In this document: positions 23,040-34,156 of the stretch, one piece after another
Layout: each line of letters starts with the position of its first letter
Position numbering within the stretch: the stretch's first letter is position 1
Source of the DNA: Warburgia ugandensis
Taxonomy: Eukaryota > Streptophyta > Magnoliopsida > Canellales > Canellaceae
DNA length: 64,000 nucleotides
Direction: 5' to 3'
NCBI GenBank assembly: GCA_035236585.1
Contig: CP141126.1
Location: 65,387,414 to 65,451,413, forward strand
Program-made: the position numbers and the translations under genes
Notes under the pieces: model-generated
The model's database searches: none
What the model was told of the DNA's origin: nothing
What the model saw: the letters and a program-made list of their open reading frames with translations, nothing else

Positions 23040-25175
23040 AGTGTCAATACTAGATCCATACAAATGGTGGTCATACCTATCAACTTTATTACTGAAGCAT
23101 TAACTAAATAGGTAAGAAGGGCTAATATCAAGTGCTAGCATGAAATCATTTCATAGAGGAAGCTAATTAGAGGAAATACTACAGGGATTGCTTCTTGGTT
23201 ATTTCAGCAAAACATGATATTTAAATGTGAACCATTCATCATTTTACTTTACAACAGCCATCCACTACAAAGTAAAGCCGTTGGCTGGGTAGGTAGTGTT
23301 ATCAGTGCCAATTTTGTACAAAGGCACACCAAAGTAAAGCCCAAAGTGCAGATGGTGTAGACCATGAGGTCACATACTAAATGCATGTAGTAATAGGCCA
23401 TTAAACTGTTGCAGATTTTTCATTTAAAAACAGATCAATGGCTAGATAATGTTGGATCAAAACAAAATGAAGGTTTTAAGTATAGATTATACCTCCTATA
23501 GGTGCTTCCATCTACATTTGCAATGATCTTTCTCTAACAAAGTGTTAGGAGCATCGGATCGCTGGTAGATGATCATGAATCAACATGATCATGACTGTAC
23601 ACTACTATTGAGGCTGGATCTTTCTTAGATCAACCCCAATCATTGACTTTCTTAAGGTGGTTTTTTTGTGGCATTGAGATGAACATGATGAGTGGCTTGA
23701 ATCACGAATCCAAGTCATTTCCACCTCTGTGCACTTCAATCTATCAATCTGAAAAGTAGCGATGAATGGTGGCAACAAGAGAGGGTGGTGATGAACAGTG
23801 TTAATGCTATCGAATCCTTGAACCTTGAAAGAGTAAATTGCCGAGCCCCCCTCTCTCACCTTTTGCTTTCAATAGGAAATGGTGTCAGGTACTATGGTTT
23901 GTAGATGCCCTATGTTTCTCTTGCAGATGAGGGCTGATGGTGATGAATGGCACCGATGCTGCTCAACCCTTGAATCCCAACCAAAAAACTGATGAACACC
24001 CCTCCCTCTCGCCCTTACAAATTGACTGACAATCTCCCTCTCTCTCGCCCTTTAGATTGACTGACGAACTCACTGTCTCAAGTATGTTTCTCTTGCAGAT
24101 GAGGGCTAATGGTGATGAATGGCACTGATGCTACTCAACCCTTGAATCCTAACCAAAAAACTGATGAACACCCCTCCCTCTCGTCCTTACAAATTGACCG
24201 ACAATCCCCCTCTCTCTCGCCCTTTAGATTGACTGATGAACTCACTGTCTCAAGTATGTTTCTCTTGCAGATGAGGGATGATGGTGATGAATGGCACCGA
24301 TGCTGCTCAACCTTGAATCCCAACAAAAAAACTAATGAACACCCCTCCCTCTCGCCCTTACAAATTGACTGACAATGCCCTTCTCTCTCACCCTTACAAA
24401 TTGACTGACAATCCCCCTCTCTCTTGCCCTTCAGATTGACCAACAAACTCACTGTCTCAAGCACTGATGAACTCCCTCTTCATCACCCTACAGATTGACT
24501 GATGAACCCATTATGTCTTGCCCTAGAATTGATGATCTGTAGCCGGCCATGGGTTGCCGAAAATGGGCTTTTGCATCTCTTGGGGAATCCAAAAACCATG
24601 GATGTCTGCCAATGACTCTGCACAATGAAAACCTGATAGGGGTTTTTGGTTGGGCCCAAATCGATGAGGATGGTGGCTTCCATGGGGAAAAGAGTAAGTG
24701 CCTTGGTGAAAGGTAGTCCAAGAGACTGGAGATGGAGAGGATGGGGGTGCTAGGGTAAGGGTTTTCAAGTCTATTCTATTAGAGAACAAATTGTGTGATA
24801 GGGGAGGGGGTGGCAGTATCAATTCTGGCCCCTCCTTTAATTATTTTATTTTATTTTTCTTTTCCTTTAATTAGTTTATGTTTGTTGTTAATCATGATGT
24901 TTTACCTCATCAGAAATCTTAGTGTCCTTGGATTCATATCATCGAGTAGAATCTAGATTTGATAATTTTAATTACCAAAATAGCCCTAACTTCGAAGTCC
25001 CATAACTTCTTTATCCGAACTCTGTTTTCAACATTTTTTGAGTCGTTGGATTCCATTTTCTGAGTATAATCCAATTATGTATGCTTTAGTTCCTGATTTC
25101 TATTTTCATAAAAATTTATTCCCCTAGAAAACTCATACTTTGATCATGCAATGGTAAAATTTTGGGGTTGTTACA
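23040..25175 (-). mobile_element. right arm of the inverted pair: gypsy LTR (-)
   Basis: The sense start is TGTAACAACCCC at 25175 (reading leftward), the same start type as 43919 and 62860. The next about 260 bp have no partner in the left arm, then the inverted repeat begins at 24912. It interrupts minus-strand Athila RNase H after the residues matching DHAALK, so it was an insertion. The far LTR end is not identified because the sequence passes into the spacer. The arm holds a 172-bp tandem repeat. Confidence 0.72.
23911..24460. repeat. three tandem units of 172 bp in the right LTR arm
   Basis: TATGTTTCTCTTGCAGATGA recurs at 23911, 24083 and 24255, each followed by the same 172-bp context. 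The left arm carries a single version, so the expansion followed divergence of the two LTR copies. The open frames across it (24109-24372, 24135-24464) are products of the repeat. Confidence 0.88.
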
Positions 25176-25878
25176 CTTTAGTGCAGCATGATCCGAGTAG
25201 ATGATTACTTTAGAGCCTAAGAAGTAGGACCTAAATTTGTCCAAGGAGAAAACATTGCCAACTACTCTTTCTTTGTAGTGGAATAGTTGAGTTGGGCATC
25301 ATTAAGAGTCTTGCTGGAATACTAAATTACATAGGTAACTTTGGCAATTTGTTGTCCCAAAACAACAATGATCGCATAATCAGAAGCATCACACATAATT
25401 GTAGATGGAACATTCCAATCTAGCAATAGTATAATGGGTGTTGAGGTGAGCTCAGCCTTAAGGAATTCAAAGGCTTTCATGTAGTTTTCATCAAAATTAA
25501 AAATCATCTCCTTTACAAATAGATTGCATAGGAGCATAAAAACTTGGCTAAAATCATTGATAAATCTTCTGTAAAATTTAGCATGGCCCAAGAACAAGTG
25601 GATCTCCTTCACCATCCTAGGAGGGGAAAGATTACTGATGAGATACATTGTTGCCATCTCTACGTATATGCCTTTCTATGATATTATATGCTCTAGCATT
25701 ATGCCACTCTTCACCATAAAAAGGCATTTTTCCTAGTTGAGAACTAAATTCTTTTCTTGACAGCTCCTTTACACTAGGGTAGGTGTGCCAAGAACTCATC
25801 AAAGTTAGAGTCAAACACTAAAAAGTCATCCATAAACACTTAAGTGAATCTCTCCACCATATTTGAGAAGATAGTCAA
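25176..25878 (-). pseudogene. Athila pol: RT C-terminal part and RNase H
   Basis: Minus strand, read right to left. The RT active site FMDDFLVFDSNFDEFLAHL has the catalytic box at 25822-25836. Next come the connection segment (EIHLFLGHAKFYRRFINDFS at about 25520-25610) and the RNase H-like domain (LLDWNVPSTIMCDASDYA, then VLGQ and a SKTLNDAQLNY motif), ending at the DHAALK-like motif by 25176. Stops and frameshifts occur. The upstream RT part continues beyond the 4.65-kb insertion at 30530. Integrase, expected to the left, is absent because the inverted LTR pair begins there. Confidence 0.88.
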
Positions 25879-27175
25879 TGATGGGTATAGGAATATTACA
25901 TACATACCTTAATATTTAGAAGATTTTAGCCTCATAAATTACTTAATTATGATTAATTAGGTTAATTCTATTATATTATAGGTCCAAGGTACAATTACAA
26001 AATTGCACAAAATTGCCAATTTTACCTTAGAAACAGCAATTTCACATCCCAATCTACATGATGGGTTTCACATGCCATAAATAAAGTCCTAAATGTTTAC
26101 AATGATCATTGGGTGGCGTTATCAAAGTCAGAACAGTTAGAAGCCCTATGTACATCTCTAACTCAAATGAGGGTGAAAAGGTGGCAATTTTCAAATTCAA
26201 GAACAATTTCACACATGTCACCACCCTTAAAAGCTTTTGGAAAAAGCTTATTTCATATACATCAAAATAATATACAATGAAAGCTTCTTAGAAGAAAAAA
26301 GAAGAGTGAGACTACATGAAGACTTTTTCACTTATTTGCTCTCTCCTACTCAACCAAAAGTATGAGGAATCAACCAATGAGAAGAAGTCTTATCCAAACA
26401 AGATATTAAAGCACAATTGGTCCACATGAGCATATGAAGATCTTCATGAATCAAGGCCATTCATCATAATGCAATTCAATCCAACAGTGGATACGGAATG
26501 AAGTTTAAAGAAGGTTTACATGCCATAAATTGATCCCATCCATTCAAGAAAAGCTAGGTGTGATTTATGGGCTAGGAATGAAGTGAAGCAAATAACTAGG
26601 CACCTTTCCTGTGTTGAAAAGTCAAACCAAAAAAGTAAGGAAAGGAAGATCTCAACCATCCCATCTCATCCAAGGTTTCATACATCTTAGGGTTTCTAAA
26701 TCACTCACACACATCCATGTGCATTCCATGACCCACCCTCCTTAGAACTTTCTAATTATGAAAAATCCTAGATTACCCTACCAACTTTCAATTTCTATCA
26801 CTTTTTTCCTGACCAATTTCTTTTCCTACTTATTCCTTATATTTTCCTTTTAAATTTTCTCCCATTTTCCACCTCCACTTTCCTATAATGAAAATCACAC
26901 CTGCCCCCCCAACCCCAATAGTCACTTTCCTATTTGATTTCAATTCCTTCCTCACTCCTAAGCTACCTCATTAGTCTTCCTTTCTAATTCTTTCTTTTCT
27001 CCACTTATTCCCTTCTTCCCTTGGGCTTTCTTATTCCTTTCTTTTTTCCTTCCAATCTTATTTTCTTCCATTCTCATCTCGCATTCCTTTGTTTGAATCC
27101 CATAGCCCTCATCTATTCCCTTTAAAATGGCTCGATCTCCACCCTTGAATTCCCTTAACCTTTATCCTAGAAATT

Positions 27176-27185
27176 TATAAATAGA
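27176..27185 (+). promoter_or_regulatory. LTR TATA box
   Basis: TATAAATAGA, about 1.3 kb from the LTR start, a plausible U3/R promoter. Confidence 0.5.
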
Positions 27186-28068
27186 GGTGTTATGAATAGG
27201 GTTTTTATATTTTAAATTTCCCTATAGTGCATAGCCAAATCAAGGGAGAAATTAAGGGAGGAAGATCACCCTCATCCAAGGTCCCTTCAAGTTGCCATGA
27301 TCAAATTCCTTGGATATAAAGGTTAGATCTGAACCTAAGTCTAATTCCTTTTCTTGCTTCTTCTTTTTTTTTCTCTACCATCTTCTATCTTTCCATTCAC
27401 CTTATTCAAGCATGCATTCATTCAGGGTTTACTTATTTAGATTGTTAATGTAGCTGCATGCATCATCCTTCATGTTTCTTAGATTTGCACACATGAATTA
27501 GTTGTAGCTTTTCCTTAGTTTTCCGTGGTAATTTGTCATCTTTACTTGCTTTGTAGTTCATGATTTGCATGGTAATTCCTTTCATCATAGATTAGTATAG
27601 ATGCATACTATGTCTCCCATCCATTCCATTAGGGTTTATGGTAATACAAGTTTTTTCATGATCACTTGCATGACAACTTTAGTAGCATGTTTAGGTTGTA
27701 TTCATGGTAGATTTGCATGATAATTTTGTTTCCTTAGGTTAGGTTTAATTTGTAAAGCATTGAGGCCCTTTGAATAAGGAAAGTGGGTTGGATGGGATGA
27801 GGTAAGAGAGACAAAAGAAGGCAGGAGGAAAGACATGGGTAGGAAAAGATAGGAAAGAGAGGTGAGATGGGGAAAAGTGATTGGCTAGGTGGTTTCCTTC
27901 GAGGATTTGGATAGGAGTTTAAGAATGTGGAGAACTCTTAGAAAGGTAGGACTCTTTGATGAAAAATAAAATTCGTGGTGCATCTTATTGGTGAGGTGGA
28001 AAGTGAGAAAAACTTAGGAAAATATATGGAAAAAAAAAATAGAGGGGTCTCTTCCTATTGGTCCACAT

Positions 28069-28619
28069 TGTCACGGGGTCGCAGTTTCACCTTTGCTAAA
28101 CCCATGCGGCACTTGTGCACAACTCCCTTTCTTGGCACAAGTCAGCCTTCAACCCCTCAAACTCTTAGTTGCTAGGGCTACACTCTTTCACCCACTCAAG
28201 CAATGAGAGGAACTCAAGAGAACTCAGAAAGGAAACCTCCCTTTGTATTAACCTTAGCTGAGTTGAACTAACCTGAGCTGAGTACAAGTGAGGAGCTTTC
28301 ACCTATTTATACTTGTTCTCTCCCATCCACCTCCTCAATGAATGGTCCAGATTATTACAAATGTCAATCATCTAATGGTTAAGGACTATTCTAGACTCAC
28401 TCTATAATACTCCACACAACTCTACACAATTCTCTAACCTTCTACCTCTTTGCATATTTACAAAGAGACTTCCTGTAACTAGGCCTTCTAGATTCAGGCC
28501 AAGTTCCATGGACCTTCCCAGGCTGGCCTGAGTCCCTAAGGTCAGGTCCACGTCCCAAGTGAGCCTTCTTTAGAGGCTGCAAGCCCTGGTCACGAACCTT
28601 GCAGTGCAAGCCCGTGACA
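28069..28619 (-). mobile_element. solo LTR, 551 bp
   Basis: Bounded by TGTCACGGG and its inverted match CCCGTGACA, with ACAT on both sides (28065-28068 and 28620-28623). A TATA box in minus orientation (TATAAATAG, 28303-28311) sets the strand. No coding content; the frame 27975-28175 crosses its border and is chance. The superfamily is uncertain. Confidence 0.85.
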
Positions 28620-30529
28620 ACATGCTACCTTATCCTGGTGGAATTTGCTTCAATTCTCTTCAAACTTGGTTTCCATTTTTTAAAGCACTTTCCTATATTG
28701 GAAGTAGGGTAGTTTTTAATTTTACATTTCATGTTTAAATCTCATATTTTTGTACATTTTAGATTTAGAAATTTTTTAATTTTCTTTCCATTTACATTAG
28801 GAATATTTTAGGACTAGTGTAGATTCATTTTAGAAAGCAGTTTAATGGTAAATTCTTAGATCTAGCACTTTACTAGCTTAGAAGTAGCACTTTCCTCATT
28901 TAAAAACCCATGTTTGACTTTCTATTTTTCATGGCTCATTTTCTAGGAAAAGTTTAGAACTTCATACATAGTAGGTCATTAAATTTAAAAAGCTTTCTTA
29001 GTTTAAAAAAGTCATGCATATCATTATAGAATTAGGCATCTTATTCCATGGAGTGTAAGTATATCACTTTCCATTTAGAAACACACACTTTCCATTTTCT
29101 AAGTTTCATGCATGGATCCTTCCATGCTAGATTTGCAGGCATCTCACATTATTTCTTATTACATTTTCACTTTCATTCATTCACACACTCTTTCCATGTT
29201 TTCTTGTCTTTCCATTTTCTAATTTGATCCACATTATAATTCCATACACCTTCTACTTCCATGTCTCAAACCACTTTGTAATTTTAGGATCATTCATTAT
29301 CGATTTTAGTTAGCATTCACAAATCATTCCTTCTTCTTTTTTTTCTTTCTAATTTCTTTTTATGCAATTCGATTAAGAAAAAGGAAAGGATTCTTAGAAA
29401 TAAGGAAACTTTCTAATTTCTTAACTAAGGTTTAGGAAAACATGCAAATCTATCCATAAAAGCCACCTAGGTTCCTAGCTAAAGGCCTCCATGTTGGGGG
29501 GTAGGGATACACCATTTACCTATTTATCACTTCATATCCTAAGGCTAGGACTGGATGAGTCCTAAAACAAGGGCCACTGTCAACAATTTGTTTTCTTTTC
29601 TTTTATTTCATGTTTAAAGAATGAAGCCTCTTCTATGGTTCACCTTCCTTAAAGATGAATGACCTCTAATCCCCTCTTTATCTATACTCTCTAAAGTTGC
29701 CCTCTTTTGTTATAGAGTTTCCATCTTAGGAAAATGGGGCAACCTTTTCTATTTCCTTTTCCATCATTATTCTTTATTTCTTGGGTAGTGATTGTTTAAG
29801 AAGAAGTGGTAGGAATCCTCTTTCCTTGGTCGCACTAATACTTCATTCTTAAGAATCATTGGATGGGATTTGCTAACTTGTGGCAAGTTGGGATACAAAG
29901 GATGAAAAACTTGGTACCATTTTAGTGTATTGTGGGATGAAGAGAAGTGTACAACCTCCTGCTGAGTGACATAATATATGGGCTGTACATCAGAATTGAA
30001 GCCCCAAATTGAAGGACATTTACTTGCTTTATTTACATGCTTTCTTTTCCTTGCTTGTGTAACAATTTCTTATAATTTGTCCACTAATGAAATAGTTCCT
30101 TTTATTAGTTAATTTGTTCCTTACTTTCTTTTTCTAGTTAGTGTAATTTTAGAAAGTTACTTTAATGTGTAGTTAGTTGTAGATTAAATTGTTTCCTTAA
30201 TTCTTAGTTATTTTTATTTTTAGATGTTTCCTTTCTAGTTAATGGTAATTTTAGGAATTTTCCTTTTTCTTTTTTCTTGTAGTTTTACAAAGTTTCTAGT
30301 TTAGTTCCTTGCTTATTTAGATAGTTTATTAACTTCCTTGATTACTTGCTTTCTAATTTAGCTTAGTTAGAAATTATCGTTCTCTTGAATGTTTCTGCTA
30401 GCCTAAACTAAGATGATTTAAATTCCAATTAGCCCTAATTATCAAAGAGTATTCATGGGATCAACCCTTATTCACTAACTAAATAGTCCAATATAGCCAT
30501 GCAGTTGATATATTATTTAAGACACATCA

Positions 30530-31460
30530 CTCATCATACACCGTTGAAAAGTCATTGATGCATTACATATCCTAAAATTCATGCATATGTAGGTGAATGT
30601 TCCTGATGTGTAAGTGAAAGTTGTCTTCTCTCGATCCTCAAGTTTTATGTGAATTTACTTGTAGCCAATTATCCTTCTAAGAAATAGTAATTCTCATGAC
30701 TCGCAAACCTTTCTAGCATTTGGCCTATGAAGGGAAGAGGAAAGTTGTCTTTCCTCTTCCCTTCATTCAATTTTTGATAGTCAATATAAACTCTCCACCT
30801 AGTGGTAAGCAAGTGGGGACCAACACATTGTCCTCATTATGAACTAGAGTGACTCGAGATTTCTTAGGGAGAACCTAAACAGGACTGATCCATGCATTAT
30901 TAGAGATGTGATAAATGATTCCTACATCTAATAGCTTAAATACCTTTACACTAACTACCTCCTTCATGTGAGGGTTTAGCCGTTGTTACAATTCCAAAAC
31001 ATTTTAGCATTCTTTTTCTAAATGGATTCTATGCATGCAAATGGTTGGGCTAATTCCTTTAATGTCCAATATGGACCACCCTATGGTTGTCCTATGTCTC
31101 TAGAGTACATTAAGTGTCTTAGTTTCCTATTCTTGATCTAGATCAATAGCTATGATAACTGGCAAGGTTTTAGAGGGACCTAAAAATGTAGACTTTCTAG
31201 CAAAGGTTTTAGGTGTAAATTAGATGCTTCCTCAAGTGAGTCATGAGCAATGGAATGTGGCATCGAGGGCTCTACTTTTTGTCTCCATTTGGGAGTGTCC
31301 ACTACTACTACAACTTCAAGTAATGGGTCCCCCTTGTATGGAGCTGACTTGATTTGAGTCAAGGATGAAAGAAAAGTGGCATGAACTATGTTTTCAATAA
31401 CACTTACATCAAAAGATTCCTCAAAGTCCATCTTTTATGCATCATTAAACTTATTGAACT
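30530..31460 (-). pseudogene. Athila pol: linker and RT N-terminal part
   Basis: Reading minus strand from 31460: a DIKGISPTICMHRIH-like motif (about 31020-31090) that precedes RT in Athila, then KKSRVTLVHNEDN, WRVYIDYQKLN, GKRKDNFPLPFI, the FASHENYYFLEG motif (usual GHSxYCFLDG), REKTTFTY-like residues, and FQRCMMS next to the insertion border at 30530. Frameshift at about 30800 and several stops. The rest of RT lies at 25176-25878. Confidence 0.88.
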
Positions 31461-31700
31461 CAATTTTCATATTCTCAAATGATAGTTTCACAAGACCATT
31501 CCTAGAGTTAATCATTAAATTAGATGTAGCCAAGAATGTACAGCCCAAGATGATAGGAATTTCAGCATCTATGTTAGCTACAAGCTCTATGTCTAGGACC
31601 AAAAAGTCCACTGGAAAGAGAAACTGGTCTACTCTTTTACTACTATAAGAATTTTAATAGTTCAGTCTGCTAATTGTAGGGTAATAGGAGTGACTTTTAA
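31461..31700 (-). pseudogene. Athila protease segment
   Basis: Minus frame reads FPVDFLVLDIELVANIDAEI, PIILGCTFLATSN and INSRNGLVKLSFENM, the C-terminal part of the Athila aspartic protease (the ILGRPFLATA motif appears as ILGCTFLATS). The catalytic DLGASVNL part lies a little to the right and is too decayed to read with certainty. Confidence 0.85.
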
Positions 31701-33267
31701 CTCAAGCCCAGTTGCTCATAGACCGAGTAAGGCAACAAGCTAACACTAGTCCCTAATCTAAGAGTGATTATCAAATCGGTGTTCCCCAATAACACATGAG
31801 ATGTAGGCCATCAAGGATCTTTATATTTTGGAGGGATCTAGCATTGCAAAATAGATCTGACCTCACCAACGGGAAAGGTTTTTTTATGTACAATAACCTG
31901 ACACTTTGTGTACATAATTCCTTTAGGGATTTAGCATAAGTAGGGAAATCTTTAATTGCACTACTGGAATCTTGATATTGACTTGTTTAAATATGCCCAT
32001 TATCTCACATAGTTATTCTCCTTCTTAGCTATGTTCAATCTCTAAGAGAAGGGAGCTTTTAGCAAATTAGGGGCATCAAGAAGTAGTTCTTATGAAGAGG
32101 ATGCATGTTACACTTTTTCTTTACCTTTCTACAATTGGGTAGGATTTTCTTTGTCCTCAAGTCGTGGGGTTGTTCTTGTCTAGCCTACCTAATTATCCAC
32201 TTCTTTTTTCAATCTTAAGGTTTTTGATGGACTTGACTTGATCATTGGGTGTAGAACTAATCTCATACTGACACTTGGGATTTGGTACTAGTTGACTAGG
32301 AAACTTTCCCTTTTCCCTCTCTTGAAATGCAGTAGATAGCTGGGCCCATATGATATTTAAACATTGCAATAAGGATGGCAAGTTGGCATGCAAGGTTTGT
32401 TTAGTATCATTTTAAAATCACATAGTCCCTTGCATGACCATTTTCAAAGTTTCCTGCAGTGATTATTTCCATTATTGGGTTGAAAACAGTGGAGGAGGTT
32501 GTTGTTGTTGAGATATATCATTCCTAGGAAAAGGTTGTTGAGGTGTGTCCCCCTATGGACCACCTTGGTTAATTCTTTGAGCAAGAAAAGTTAGAATGCC
32601 TGCCCATCCAAGGTTGTAAGTCTCAGAAAAAGGGTTATTGATATTGCTAGGTTGGTGAGATTTTCATTCATAACATTCTCCTACTTTGAACAGAACTCTA
32701 GGAAACCACAAATAAATGGACATGATAGAACACAGTGATTTGGATTAGAACAAATCAAACATACCTCATATAGAGCTTGCACAAGAGATCTATTCATCAT
32801 GAAGGCATCTAATTGTTGAGAATGAACATCTATTTTGTTTTCCATCTAGGTCAAAATATTAATTTTACTATAAAAATTAGAAGTGGCCCCTAACTTATAG
32901 ATATTGCCTTTCTTTTTTGGCTGTGAATTTTTTTTCATTTGGGTAGAGTAATCCCATTGTTGGGAATTATTAGCAAGTATTTCAAAGAAATTCCAAGCCT
33001 CCACATCACTTTTAGTCATGAAAGTCCCTCCACTAGTGGCATCTATCATATGTCATTACTATGGTGTCAGACCTTTGTAAAAATATTGAACTTGCTACCA
33101 TTTTTCAAATCCATAGTGGGGAAGTTTGAAAAGCAAGTTCTAATGTTCCTCGCATGAAATGCTCTCCCTCCTTTTGGTGGAAATTTATGATTTGCACCTA
33201 AGGGCATTGTTTTTATGGACTAAAAAAATCTTATCTAGGAATTTCATGGATAGCTAATCCCATGTGG
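31701..33267 (-). pseudogene. Athila gag
   Basis: Minus-strand blocks in gag order from right to left: a HHMGLAIHEI / FFSP / FHQKEGEHF region (about 33080-33265), which matches the capsid part; MIDATSGGTFMTKSDVEA (32996-33049), the usual MLDAAAGG motif; and LSTAFQEREKGKFPSQ / NPKCQYEIS (32193-32393), the C-terminal gag motif before LRSGK. Stops and frameshifts are frequent. The N-terminus and primer site are missing because the sequence changes to a Tekay LTR at about 33268. Confidence 0.85.
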
Positions 33268-34156
33268 TGGATGTACATATTGAACCCATGACCTTATATT
33301 GACAAGTGTAATGTTAATACTTATATTAAATCCCCTGAAACCCTTATGATCCAACCAAACACATATGAAATGCTTAAGTTAGAATTGACAACTAGATTCG
33401 AGGTGAATATGGAACTATAAGATATTCTAGCCCTAAGTAAATAGACAGATTGTCTGATACGTATGAAACCTATTTTACATACAAGCATGGAGGCTTATGG
33501 TTTTGTTTTAAATAAGCATAAGCCTAGGGGATGCTATGCTTGGGTAGTTATGAGGGTTTGCCCACTCGCTTCCCTAAATTTGATGATTTGATTATACCTT
33601 GCCATATGGGATGCTAAAAGTTAGGTGGGGCAATCATGGGAAGGCGACCACTATGAAAGTCCTATCTCCCCATATGGGCAGTGACGCAATATTTTTCACT
33701 GTGGTATCAGTGGTGAACAGGGTAGTTATTCGAGCATGCTAGTATGGATCAGACTGCAGCATGATAGTCCTTTAATTATTTTGAACTATGATGCATATGA
33801 GATAGGCATAGTGAAATGCCTTATGTTTTGGCATGATGAAATTGGTAGGTAATTGTATATTACAGTATTTCCTAAGAAGTGAAATTCCCAGTATAGGACT
33901 AGCTAAAATACTGATTTCTCATAGTGGAAAGAACTAATCAGCTTAGTTGGGAATGATATTTAATTACTTTCATAAATTTTATGGATTTATCCATGTATAG
34001 TAAGTATGTATAAGGATGTGTATATATTACAAAGTAAAGAGTTAGATACATGAGTATGTTTATGCATAATGGGAATATGAAGTATTAGAATTATACTATC
34101 ACTTATTATGCTTCTTGAATTCCCTACCAAGTATAGCTCGCCGAGATATTGTAAAT

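Larger units (their letters stand above)
25879..30529 (+). mobile_element. large solo-LTR-like insertion, 4.65 kb, Tat/Athila type
   Basis: Starts TGATGGGTATAGG and ends GACACATCA, splitting Athila RT between the FQRCMMS motif (right) and the FSNMVERF motif (left). Flanks GTCAA and CTCAT agree at 3 of 5 bases, a decayed target duplication. A TATA box at 27176-27185 gives plus orientation. No primer site, coding domain or second LTR is seen inside, so it is most simply one very long LTR. A 551-bp solo LTR is nested at 28069-28619. Otherwise the sequence is T/C-rich and noncoding. Confidence 0.65.

Noticed and set aside
24109..24464. Open frames on both strands across the tandem repeat
   Set aside because: They arise from the 172-bp repeat and have no domain.
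20610..24912. Palindrome as a foldback or Mutator-like DNA transposon
   Set aside because: The right arm continues outward to a gypsy LTR start (TGTAACAACCCC), and related LTR sequence occurs at 58917-62860. The flanking 9 bases do not form a duplication. Only a 3-base GAA match is seen, which is not convincing.
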